Part shown: in pieces, positions 1 through 7,827 of the stretch
How the letters are laid out: every line of letters begins with the position of its first letter
Numbering within the stretch: position 1 is the first letter of the stretch
Source: Pannonibacter phragmitetus DSM 14782
GTDB taxonomy: Bacteria; Pseudomonadota; Alphaproteobacteria; Rhizobiales; Stappiaceae
Assembly (NCBI RefSeq): GCF_000382365.1
Contig: NZ_KB908230.1
Location: 44,680 to 108,679 of the forward strand
Length of the DNA: 64,000 nucleotides
Direction of reading: 5' to 3'
The notes under the pieces: generated by a model
What the model saw: the letters and a program-made list of their open reading frames with translations, nothing else
Told to the model about the DNA's origin: nothing
Databases searched by the model: none
Program-made: the position numbers and the translations under genes

Positions 1-26
1 TTGTGCCGGGTGAAATGGAGCAGACC

Positions 27-722
27 ATGCTGAGCGTTGAAAAGATCGATCTTCACTACGGCGCGGCTCAGGCGCTCAAGGGCGTGTCCATTGAGGCGGA
101 GGCGGGCAAGGTGACGTGCCTGATGGGCCGCAACGGCGTGGGCAAGACCTCGACCTTGCGTGCCATCGCGGGCCAGCAGCCGGTCAGCGGTGGGCGCATC
201 CTGTGGCAGGGACAGGATATCTCGCGCCTTGCGCCCCATGCCCGGGCACGGCTTGGCATTGCCGTCGTGCCCCAGGGCCGCGAGATCTTTCCGCTTCTGA
301 GCGTGAAAGAGAATCTTGAAACCGGCTATGCTCCGCTCGCCCGCCGTGACCGGACCATTCCGGACACGATCTTCGAGTTGTTCCCGGTGCTGAAGGACAT
401 GCTCTCACGCCGGGGCGGTGATCTGTCCGGCGGGCAGCAGCAGCAGCTTGCCATCGCCCGTGCCCTCGTCATGCGGCCGAAGCTTCTGGTGCTGGACGAG
501 CCGACGGAAGGCATTCAGCCGTCGATCATCAAGGACATTGGCCGGGCCATCGAGTGGCTGCGCGATCAGGGCACCATGGCGATCATTCTTGTGGAGCAGT
601 ATTTCGAATTCGCCCGCGATCTCGCCGACCGCTTCGCCGTGATGGACCGGGGCGAGATGGTGATGGCCGGGCTCCGGACGGAGCTGGATGAAACGGAAGT
701 CCGCCGCCATCTGACGGTCTGA
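27..722 (+). CDS. urtE: Urea ABC transporter ATP-binding subunit UrtE
   Basis: One of the two ATPases of the UrtABCDE urea/short-chain amide importer, acting on the cytoplasmic face of the inner membrane. The protein is 231 aa. Visible motifs are Walker A GRNGVGKT (residues 34-41), the signature LSGGQQQQLAIARAL, Walker B LLVLDEPTEG, and VEQYFEFARDLADRF, where Gln replaces the usual H-loop His; that is normal for LivF/UrtE proteins, and the EFARDLADRF stretch favours UrtE over LivF. The ATG at 27 is preceded by GGAG at 17-20 and gives the usual MLSVEK-type N-terminus; in-frame GTG (3) and ATG (15) are less likely. The other urt genes would lie to the left of the window. Confidence 0.93.
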   Translation: MLSVEKIDLHYGAAQALKGVSIEAEAGKVTCLMGRNGVGKTSTLRAIAGQQPVSGGRILWQGQDISRLAPHARARLGIAVVPQGREIFPLLSVKENLETGYAPLARRDRTIPDTIFELFPVLKDMLSRRGGDLSGGQQQQLAIARALVMRPKLLVLDEPTEGIQPSIIKDIGRAIEWLRDQGTMAIILVEQYFEFARDLADRFAVMDRGEMVMAGLRTELDETEVRRHLTV

Positions 723-868
723 GCCTGCGCGTACCGGAGCCGGGGGTGGCCTGCGGGCGCCCGAATGCGCAGAGGATCGTAAGAATTACGCTGTTCTGCG
801 TTTCAAGGTCACGCTGTTGACACGCTTTGTCCTAAACTCGGTCCGATTCGGTATTCGGGGAGACTGGG

Positions 869-3796
869 ATGAAGCGGCTTGTGATCGGGGCAGGCATTGT
901 GGCTGTGCTCGTGGCCTCTGCTGTGGTCATCGTGCCCATGGTGCTGCCGAAGGACGCCATCAAGGCGCGCGTCGTGCAGGAAGTGGAAGCGGCCACCGGC
1001 TGGCGGCTGCGGATCGACGGGCCTGTTTCCATCTCTCTTCTCCCCCAATTTCAGCTCAGTGCGACGGATGTGGGCCTGTCGGGCGAGGCCGGGGCGCAGG
1101 GTGTCGAATTTGCCCGTGCCGGCACCATTTCTTTCGAGCTTGCCTGGGGCGCCCTTTTCGGTGGTGCCATTCAGGTAACGGGGATCGGCCTCGACAAGCC
1201 GGAATTCGATCTGCTCATCGACGCGGAAGGCCGCACTTCCTGGGCGCCGCGCAAGCCGATGAAGCGGATTGAGGGCGTTTTCACCCAGTTCGATGGCAAA
1301 GGCAACGCGCAGCCTGCAGCGGCCGGATCGCCGGCACAGACGCTGCCGGCCGAGGCACCGCAGGAAGCGCGTGATCTGTCCGCCCTGACCCGGATCGGCT
1401 TTGATGATGTCCAGGTTCGCGGTGGCCGCATCACCTTTGCGGATGCGCGCAGCGGTTCCCGGCAGGAACTGAGCGATATCAATGGCCGCTTCACTGTGCC
1501 CGCACTGGACCGCACGGCGGATCTTGACGCCAGTGCCGTGTGGAAGGGCCAGTCCGTTGTGTTTGACGCGGAGGTGACGAGCCTCTTGAAACTTGCCGCC
1601 GGAGAGACGGCAGCCATCGACCTGATGGTCATAGCAGGTGGTGCCACCGTCAATGTTGAGGGTGGGCTTGGCCTGTCGCCGCTGGCTGTGGATCTGGCTG
1701 TGGACGGCAAGGCCGCGTCTCTGGCTGCCATCATGGCGCTTGCGGGAGCTGACGGCGCGCAGGACAGCGGAGAAGTCTCCCTTGCCGGCCGGATTGCCGG
1801 CGATGCGCGCCAGATTGTCCTGCAGGATGGAACGGCTGCCCTTGGTGCGCTCAAGCTGGCGCTGTCCCTCAATGCGGACCTGACTGGCAAGGCGCCGCAG
1901 CTTGAAGGCCGTGTCCAGTCGTCGGGCGGCAGCTTGCAGGATGCGCTGAGGCTGGCAAACCTGTCCTTCCCGGCCACGGGTGAGTTTGGCACGGATCTGC
2001 GCTTTGCGGCGGCAGGAGCGGATACGCCCTCGCTGCTGGGCTCGCTGGAACTCTCCGGCCTTGTCTCGGTCTCCGGCGGCACGGTGACAGGCCTTGACCT
2101 GGCCGCAGCCACCGGCGGCGATGAAAGCGCCAACCAGATCAGCGGCATCAATGCCAAGGTGAGTTTCGACGGGCTGGACAAGCCGGTCACCGTCTCCGGC
2201 GGGCTGAGCTGGCGCGGTGAAGCCTTCGCCCTGAAGGGAACGGCTACCCCGGCCATCCTGCTGGCTGGTCTTCCGGCACCCGTCGATATCCGCCTTGAAG
2301 GTGCCAAGGGTGCCGCCGGGTTTGAAGGCTCTGCCTCCTTGTCCGGCGGGGTGGATGGCTCGGTCTTCGTGGAGACGAAGAGCCTGCGCAATCTGCTGTC
2401 CTGGCTGGGCCGCCCGCTTGCGCCTGGCGCCGGTCTTGGCCCGTTCCGGGTGGCGGGTGTGTTTGCCGCCGGGGACAATGCGGTCTCCTTCCGCAACACG
2501 GCCTTCACACTGGATGGCATCAGCGGCAGCGGCGAGGGCAGGCTTGCTTTTGGCGGGGTGCCGAAGCTGACGGCGTCGCTCGTGCTCGAAAGCCTGCCGC
2601 TGGATCCCTATCTTGGCACGGGCCCTGCGCGGGCGCCTGCCGGTGCCAAGCCCGCCGCAGGTGCTGCGGCCCCCTCTGGCGGCGCCAGAGCTGCGAAGGG
2701 CTGGAGCAATGCCCCGGTCGATTTCGGCGGCCTTGCGGCTTTTGATGCGGACCTGACCCTGACGGCCAAGTCGATCAACTGGGACAGGATCAAGCTTGGC
2801 AACAGCGCGCTCAAGGTGGCGATTGCCGATGGGGTTCTGACCGCAGATCTGCAGCAGGTCTCGCTTTATGGCGGCGAGGGCAAAGGCACGCTGACGGTGG
2901 AAGGCGGCAACCGCCAGCCGCAGATCCGCTCGGCCTTCACCCTGGCCAAAGTCGGGGCCCGGGATCTCTTGCGCGATGCCACGGGCATTTCCTGGCTCGA
3001 TGGCGTGGGCTCGCTCTCCTATGACGTCAATACGCGTGGCAGCAGTGAAGCGGAGCTGATCGGCAATCTCGGCGGCGAAGCGAAGCTTGAGGTCCTCAAC
3101 GGCGCCATTCTCGGGGTCAACCTGCCGGATATGGTGCGCAATGTTGCGGCCCGCACACTGCTGGGCTGGCAGCAGTCCAGCGAGGCGCGGACGGATTTCA
3201 CCACCTTGAGTGCATCCTTCCAGATCAGCAATGGTGTTGCCCTCAACCAGGATCTGGCGCTGGCCGGTCCGCTGATCCGCATGACGGGCAGCGGCACCAC
3301 CGACATGCCGGGCCGGACGCTGGACTGGCGGGTGGAGCCGCAGATCGTACCCAGCCTGCAGGGCATTGCGCCGACGCCGCGGGCCAAGGGCGAATCCAAG
3401 ACGATGGCGGCCCTCGGCGTGCCGGTCGTCATCCGGGGCTCCTGGGACCGGCCGCAGATCTATCCCGATATTCAGGGCATTCTGGAAAACCCGCAGGCAG
3501 CTTATGAACAGCTGCAGCAGGTGGGCGGCGAACTGGTGCAGCTTCTCAAGGTCAAGCCCGATGAGGCGCTCGGGGCCGTGGCCAATGATCTGATCAGCCA
3601 GACCACCGGCGGCAAGGTGCAGATCGATGTGCAGAAGGTTCTCGACGGCGAAGTCAGCGACCAGAGCGTGCTGAAGGCGCTGGAGCAGGGCTTTGGCCTG
3701 CCGTCCGGCTTCCTGGGCTCATCCGGACCGGGTGTGCCGGAGGGGCGGGAGGTTCTGCCCGAGGAGCCGGGTTCGGAATCCCAGCCCCAGCCTTGA
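869..3796 (+). CDS. AsmA-family inner-membrane anchored envelope protein
   Basis: 975 aa. An N-terminal signal anchor (about residues 3-25) is followed by the typical AsmA start (KARVVQEVEAATGWRLRIDGPVSISLLPQ) and a very long beta-rich periplasmic body, with an AsmA C-terminal domain around residues 720-880 (LSYDVNTRGSS, then LDWRVEPQIVP). AsmA-like proteins are repeat-beta-groove proteins thought to bridge lipids between the membranes or affect outer-membrane assembly; the substrate of this one is unknown. An Ala/Pro/Gly-rich linker sits near residues 588-612. The ATG has GGGGAGA just upstream. It stands alone between urtE and the convergent phnN, with 13 bp between the two stop codons. Confidence 0.85.
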   Translation: MKRLVIGAGIVAVLVASAVVIVPMVLPKDAIKARVVQEVEAATGWRLRIDGPVSISLLPQFQLSATDVGLSGEAGAQGVEFARAGTISFELAWGALFGGAIQVTGIGLDKPEFDLLIDAEGRTSWAPRKPMKRIEGVFTQFDGKGNAQPAAAGSPAQTLPAEAPQEARDLSALTRIGFDDVQVRGGRITFADARSGSRQELSDINGRFTVPALDRTADLDASAVWKGQSVVFDAEVTSLLKLAAGETAAIDLMVIAGGATVNVEGGLGLSPLAVDLAVDGKAASLAAIMALAGADGAQDSGEVSLAGRIAGDARQIVLQDGTAALGALKLALSLNADLTGKAPQLEGRVQSSGGSLQDALRLANLSFPATGEFGTDLRFAAAGADTPSLLGSLELSGLVSVSGGTVTGLDLAAATGGDESANQISGINAKVSFDGLDKPVTVSGGLSWRGEAFALKGTATPAILLAGLPAPVDIRLEGAKGAAGFEGSASLSGGVDGSVFVETKSLRNLLSWLGRPLAPGAGLGPFRVAGVFAAGDNAVSFRNTAFTLDGISGSGEGRLAFGGVPKLTASLVLESLPLDPYLGTGPARAPAGAKPAAGAAAPSGGARAAKGWSNAPVDFGGLAAFDADLTLTAKSINWDRIKLGNSALKVAIADGVLTADLQQVSLYGGEGKGTLTVEGGNRQPQIRSAFTLAKVGARDLLRDATGISWLDGVGSLSYDVNTRGSSEAELIGNLGGEAKLEVLNGAILGVNLPDMVRNVAARTLLGWQQSSEARTDFTTLSASFQISNGVALNQDLALAGPLIRMTGSGTTDMPGRTLDWRVEPQIVPSLQGIAPTPRAKGESKTMAALGVPVVIRGSWDRPQIYPDIQGILENPQAAYEQLQQVGGELVQLLKVKPDEALGAVANDLISQTTGGKVQIDVQKVLDGEVSDQSVLKALEQGFGLPSGFLGSSGPGVPEGREVLPEEPGSESQPQP

Positions 3797-3809
3797 GGTG
3801 AAACCGGCG

Positions 3810-4418
3810 TCAGCTTGCGGCAGCAGGCAGGCCCAGGGCCTTGCGCATGCGGGCAAGGCTGTCATCCAGCTTGCCGGAATTGTCGATGCGGATGACGCCG
3901 GGCACGTCGGGCATATCGATGTCGGCCCGGCTGAGGCGCCGGCTGATCTCTTCCCGGCTTTCGCGTCCACGCGCTGCCAGCCGTCCGGCCAGCACATCAA
4001 TGGGTGCGGTCACCAGCAGGATGATCAGTGAGGCATATTTCTGCCGTGCCTGATTGAGGATCTGGCGTGAGCCATTGGCGATCACCGTGTGACCGGCGCG
4101 GATGCCGTCATCGATGCTCTCCGGCAGGATGTAGCCAAGGCCATGCGCCTCCCAGGCAAGGGCCACGCGGCCCTCGCTGCAGAGCCCGTCAAATTCGGCC
4201 CGGCCGATGGCATCATGGTCTTCCGTCGCCCCGTCCGTTGTCCGGGTGATGAGGCGGCGGGCAAAGATATAGGCCGGATCGCCCTCAAGGCTGTCACGCA
4301 GGGCATTCATCAGCGTGTCCTTGCCCGCTCCGCTGGGGCCAACCACCAGCACCAGCCTGCCAGGCCCGAGCAGGGCCGCGCCGCTGCTTGTCTGGCGTTC
4401 CTCAATCCCGCCGTTCAT
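3810..4418 (-). CDS. phnN: Ribose 1,5-bisphosphate phosphokinase PhnN
   Basis: Converts ribose 1,5-bisphosphate to PRPP, the last step that returns the ribose moiety after C-P lyase action. 202 aa, the normal family length. Walker A GPSGAGKDT lies near the N-terminus, and the guanylate-kinase-like body carries RRLITRTT and the LID-like AGRLAARGRES. The chosen ATG at 4418 is preceded on this strand by ACGGAGAG; the frame stays open for 53 codons upstream, but that part overlaps the end of phnM and does not look like the family. It is the last gene of the fosX-DUF1045-phnM-phnN operon, 43 bp after phnM. Confidence 0.9.
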   Translation of the reverse strand: MNGGIEERQTSSGAALLGPGRLVLVVGPSGAGKDTLMNALRDSLEGDPAYIFARRLITRTTDGATEDHDAIGRAEFDGLCSEGRVALAWEAHGLGYILPESIDDGIRAGHTVIANGSRQILNQARQKYASLIILLVTAPIDVLAGRLAARGRESREEISRRLSRADIDMPDVPGVIRIDNSGKLDDSLARMRKALGLPAAAS

Positions 4419-4461
4419 TGCACTCTCCGTGACAGGTGCCGCCTGTATGTGATGTGCCCGT

Positions 4462-5607
4462 TCACGCGACGCGCCGTCCCTCGCGCCAGACACCGCGCAC
4501 GACCGGCACATTGCCCACCAGCCGCACCTGCACCAGATCGGCCCTGAGGCCTGTCTCCAGACGGCCGCGGTCGGCAAGGCCTGCCATCTTCGCCGGGGTG
4601 GCCGTCACCATCGCCATGGCCTTGGGCAGGGAAACGCCCTCGACGTCACCGGCGAGATGGAACGCGGCCTGCAGCATGGACACCGGCACATAGTCGGAGG
4701 AGATGATGTCGAGGCAGCCGTCCTCGGCCAGTGCCTTTGCGGAAATGTTGCCGGAGTGGGAGCCGCCGCGCACCACATTCGGCCCGCCCATCAGCACCCC
4801 CATGCCGGCCGCATGCGAGGCGCGGGCCGCTTCCAGCGTCGTCGGGAATTCGGCAATGCCGGTGCCGAGACTGATCGCCTCGTCCACATGGGCCACGGTT
4901 GCATCGTCATGGCTGGCCAGAAGAATGCCGCGCTCGCGGGCTGATTCGGCCAGCAGCTTGCGGTGCTGCGGCGCATTGCTGTCGGCAACAGCCTGCCGCA
5001 TGGCGATGTAGGCTTCCATCTGCTCGTCGGTGAAATTCTTCTTGGTCTGGTAATAGACCCGGTACATCTCAATGGAGACAAACTGGCGCTGGCCGGGCGT
5101 GTGATCCATCAGCGACATCAGGCGCACATGGGCATCGTTCTTGAAATGCTCGTAGGCGCTCATGACGTCCGGGGCGGAAACCTCGCAGCGCAGATGGATG
5201 AAATGCTCGGCGCGCAGCCGCTTTTCGGCCTGTGCGCTTTCGATGGCGCCGGCGAGCGCGCGCATGTCGTCCACATTCAGTTCCGCTTCCGCATCCATGC
5301 CGACGCGCAGCGCATCAAAGACGGTGGTGATGCCGGCGCAGGCGATCTGCGCGTCATGGGCCTGCACGGCGGAGACCGGGTTCCAGCGCACCTTCGGGCG
5401 CGGGGAGTAATGGATTTCCAGATGGTCGGTATGCAGTTCGACCAGTCCCGGAATCAGGAAGTCGCCCTCGCAATCATGGCCATGGGCCGGAATGCCGCCT
5501 TCATCGATGGCGCTGATCGTGCCGCCCTTCACCTCCAGACTGCCGGTGAAGACATTTTCCGGCAGGACGAGGCGGGCGTTGGTGAAGCTGTGCGTCATGT
5601 GGGTCAT
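4462..5607 (-). CDS. phnM: Alpha-D-ribose 1-methylphosphonate 5-triphosphate diphosphatase PhnM
   Basis: Amidohydrolase-superfamily enzyme that removes diphosphate from ribose 1-methylphosphonate 5-triphosphate, giving the substrate of the C-P lyase PhnJ. 381 aa, full length. The metal motif is HTDHLEIHY (H59 and H62), and later blocks include LASHDDATVAHV and GGPNVVRGGSHSGN, all characteristic of PhnM. The ATG at 5607 overlaps the stop of the upstream DUF1045 gene as ATGA, which indicates translational coupling and fixes the start. The C-P lyase core (phnGHIJKL) that makes its substrate is not in this window. Confidence 0.94.
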   Translation of the reverse strand: MTHMTHSFTNARLVLPENVFTGSLEVKGGTISAIDEGGIPAHGHDCEGDFLIPGLVELHTDHLEIHYSPRPKVRWNPVSAVQAHDAQIACAGITTVFDALRVGMDAEAELNVDDMRALAGAIESAQAEKRLRAEHFIHLRCEVSAPDVMSAYEHFKNDAHVRLMSLMDHTPGQRQFVSIEMYRVYYQTKKNFTDEQMEAYIAMRQAVADSNAPQHRKLLAESARERGILLASHDDATVAHVDEAISLGTGIAEFPTTLEAARASHAAGMGVLMGGPNVVRGGSHSGNISAKALAEDGCLDIISSDYVPVSMLQAAFHLAGDVEGVSLPKAMAMVTATPAKMAGLADRGRLETGLRADLVQVRLVGNVPVVRGVWREGRRVA

Positions 5608-6356
5608 TGGCTCTGGCTTTCGGCAGAAACGGGGATCAGGCGCAGGGCAGGGTCCTGCGGGCCGGTGGATCCCGTGAGGGGCAGGATGTCGACGGCGCGG
5701 AACGGCGCGCCGCGTTCCGGCTCGGCAAAAAGGCCGAGGCTGGCGATCTGATGCGCACGGTCCGTCACTTGCGCAAAATGGGCCATGGCGGCCGCCTCAA
5801 GGGCGGCCATTGTGCTGTCGTCTTCCAGCTTCACCGAGAGGGTCATGTGGAAGCGGAATTCCTCGAAGACATAAGGATAACCCCAGGCCCGCAAGAGGTC
5901 CTGCTGGCGGGGAGAGAGGTTCGCGGCAAGGCGGCGGGCCATGTCGGCTTCGCTCAGCGGCGCGCGGAAGGGCTCCAGGGCCTCGACGCAGGCACCTGCG
6001 AAGGCGTTCAGATCCCCGCTTTCCGGCTGCGGGGTCAGCGCCAGAAAGCGGCCAAGCCGGGTGACGGAGAGGCCGGGAATGGTGAAGGGGGCTGCATGGC
6101 TGCAAAAGACACGGAAGGCATTGCGCAGCGCCCGTTCATCAAGTCCGCCTGCAAGGGAAAACGGCGCTTTCAATGTGCCGTGGAAGCCATAGCGGCGCGG
6201 GTCCGTTGTCAGGGTGGCGATGTCCTCAGCGGCAAGGCCCGGTACATTTGGCTGGGGCAGAGCTGCGCCGTCCACCGCGTCGCGTCCCAGCCACGAGGCT
6301 CCGAGCCGGGTCAGAGGACTGTCTGCGGGGGCGGTGTAATAGATAGCGTAACGCAT
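5604..6356 (-). CDS. DUF1045 phosphonate-metabolism protein (2H phosphoesterase-like)
   Basis: 250 aa protein of the family annotated as putative phosphonate-operon protein (TIGR03223/DUF1045). Two histidine motifs of the 2H phosphoesterase fold are visible, YGFHGTLKAPF and FRFHMTLSVKL, so it probably hydrolyses or binds a phosphoester formed during phosphonate breakdown, perhaps a cyclic ribose phosphate. That role is inferred from fold and operon position. MRYAIYYTAP at 6356 matches the usual family N-terminus; the frame is open to 6407, and neither start has a clear Shine-Dalgarno. It is coupled to phnM by an ATGA overlap. Confidence 0.85.
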   Translation of the reverse strand: MRYAIYYTAPADSPLTRLGASWLGRDAVDGAALPQPNVPGLAAEDIATLTTDPRRYGFHGTLKAPFSLAGGLDERALRNAFRVFCSHAAPFTIPGLSVTRLGRFLALTPQPESGDLNAFAGACVEALEPFRAPLSEADMARRLAANLSPRQQDLLRAWGYPYVFEEFRFHMTLSVKLEDDSTMAALEAAAMAHFAQVTDRAHQIASLGLFAEPERGAPFRAVDILPLTGSTGPQDPALRLIPVSAESQSQ

Positions 6357-6436
6357 CGGAGGAGGCCGTCTTGTCTCAAGAATCGTAAGGCTGAATAAAA
6401 GAAGCAATGGCCAGAACTAAGGCTGGCGCATGTAGG

Positions 6437-6877
6437 CTATGTGACAGAGATGTTTCCGTCCTCAGCTCCGGTGTGGCGGGCATAGGCGGCAAGGCGCTCC
6501 TCCAATGTGCCGGAGTGGAGCTCGAACAGATGGTTGTCTTCGTCGTAGAAGTACACCGACCGGCCCTCACCGGCAATGCGGGGCCGGGGCGGCCTTACCT
6601 CCAGGCCAAGGCTGCGGATGCGCTCCATTGCAGGCTCGATCTCCGCATCATCCACCTTGAAGGCGATGTGATTGTAGCTGCGCTCGGGCAGGCTTTCGCC
6701 CTGCATGACGGCGATCCAGATATCTCCAGATACAAAGAATTTCTCCGGAGATAACGAAAATCCGGCACCGCGGCTGCAGTAAACCTCATTGAGGCCAAGA
6801 ACCTCCGTGAGAATTCTGGCCATTCGCGTGATGTCACGGCAGATGAAAGTCATGTGGGAAAGGCCGTGAATCGGCAT
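6437..6877 (-). CDS. fosX: FosX-like fosfomycin epoxide hydrolase (VOC family)
   Basis: 146 aa glyoxalase/VOC-fold protein closely resembling the chromosomal FosX of Mesorhizobium, which hydrates fosfomycin weakly and sits among phosphonate genes. Metal ligands are visible as H8 (GLSHMTF), H70 (YNHIAF) and E119 (FELHSG). E45 in LSPEKFF corresponds to the glutamate that acts as general base in FosX, separating it from glutathione- or thiol-using FosA/FosB. It is the first gene of the phn operon reading leftwards. Its native role is more likely handling of a phosphonate intermediate than clinical-level resistance; that is inference. Confidence 0.88.
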   Translation of the reverse strand: MPIHGLSHMTFICRDITRMARILTEVLGLNEVYCSRGAGFSLSPEKFFVSGDIWIAVMQGESLPERSYNHIAFKVDDAEIEPAMERIRSLGLEVRPPRPRIAGEGRSVYFYDEDNHLFELHSGTLEERLAAYARHTGAEDGNISVT

Positions 6878-7092
6878 GGATTAATTCCCTGTTTGAGTCT
6901 GCAGCCAATGCGCGTAGATATTCACAATATCGCTCCAATGGTTGTCTTGGATCAACTTGCTTTTCATGGCGGCATAGGTAATTACTGCGATGCCCTGCCG
7001 GAGAGGTGAGGGCTGCTGAGTGTTTCTTAAATTTGTCTACTTGTATACATTGAGCTGAGCGGCAAAGCAACGCCGCGGCAAGGGGGCGCTGA
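6878..7092. promoter_or_regulatory. Divergent fosX/phnF control region
   Basis: 215-bp gap between the two divergent phn transcripts. Reading leftwards it holds TTGCTT (7070-7065), 17 bp, then TATACA (7047-7042), a good sigma-70 type promoter for fosX-DUF1045-phnM-phnN. It leaves a leader of roughly 155 nt before fosX. Confidence 0.55.
7033..7049. promoter_or_regulatory. Candidate PhnF operator
   Basis: TTGTCTAC at 7033-7040 is followed directly by TTGTATAC at 7041-7048, an 8-bp tandem pair differing at one base. Each half holds a GT-N2-AC core (GTCTAC, GTATAC), as expected for GntR/HutC-family operators, and TGTATACA (7042-7049) is a perfect palindrome. The pair overlaps the -10 element of the leftward promoter, so bound PhnF would block the phn operon and could also autoregulate phnF. 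Confidence 0.5.
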
Positions 7093-7827
7093 ATGACCGG
7101 GTTTGGACCGCTGGACCGGGGGACAGGGATTGCCGTCTGGCGTCAGATAGCCGAGTGGATCCGCTCCGAGGCAGCTGCCGGCCGGTTCGTGCCTGGCATG
7201 CAGCTGCCACCGGAAATGGAGCTTGCGGCCCGCTTCGGCGTGAACCGGCATACGGTCCGCCGCGCTATCTCGGTGCTGACGCACGAGGGGCTGCTGCGTG
7301 CGGATCAGGGGCGGGGAACCTTTTTTGCGGGGCGTTCCGTCAGCTATCCGATCTCGCGGCAGACACGCTTCTCTGAAATTCTGGCCGGGCAGGGCCATGC
7401 GCCAGGCGGGCGCCTGACGGGAGCTGGCGTCGAGGGGGCGAATGAAGTCCTTGCCGCCCGGCTGGAGGTGCCGGCCGGAACACCGCTGCAGCGGATAGAG
7501 ACTTTGCGGATGTCAGGGGACACGCCGGTTCTGGCTGGAACAAGCTGGTGTGAGCTGATCCGTTTTCCGGGCTTTGCCGCTGATTTTGCCGAAACTGGCT
7601 CCTTCACCCAGTGTTTCACCAGGGCAGGGCTTGGAGGATATGTCCGCCGCGAAACGCGGATCTATGCTGAACGTGCCACGGTTGAGGATGCCCGGTTGCT
7701 GGGAGTTGAATTCGGCTCGCCTGTGATGGTGATGGAAGTGATCAACGAGGACCCGGATGGCCGTCCGGTGCAATACGCCCGCAGCCGCGTTGCGGCAGAC
7801 CGGATGGAACTGGTGGTGCGCAGCTGA
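7093..7827 (+). CDS. phnF: Phosphonate metabolism transcriptional regulator PhnF (GntR/HutC)
   Basis: 244 aa. An N-terminal winged helix (about residues 10-78) holds LPPEMELAARFGVNRHTVRRAISVL and the wing RADQGRGTF; a UTRA ligand-binding domain (about 90-240) follows. The family includes PhnF, which represses phosphate/phosphonate genes. Its position divergent from fosX-DUF1045-phnM-phnN supports that name. AAGGGGG lies upstream of the ATG. The stop is directly followed by the convergent stop of the CYTH-CHAD gene: TGATCA at 7825-7830 serves both. Confidence 0.88.
   Translation: MTGFGPLDRGTGIAVWRQIAEWIRSEAAAGRFVPGMQLPPEMELAARFGVNRHTVRRAISVLTHEGLLRADQGRGTFFAGRSVSYPISRQTRFSEILAGQGHAPGGRLTGAGVEGANEVLAARLEVPAGTPLQRIETLRMSGDTPVLAGTSWCELIRFPGFAADFAETGSFTQCFTRAGLGGYVRRETRIYAERATVEDARLLGVEFGSPVMVMEVINEDPDGRPVQYARSRVAADRMELVVRS

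Noticed and set aside
817..838. TTGACA...TAAACT as an asmA promoter
   Set aside because: The spacing between the two elements is only about 10 bp, too short for a sigma-70 promoter.
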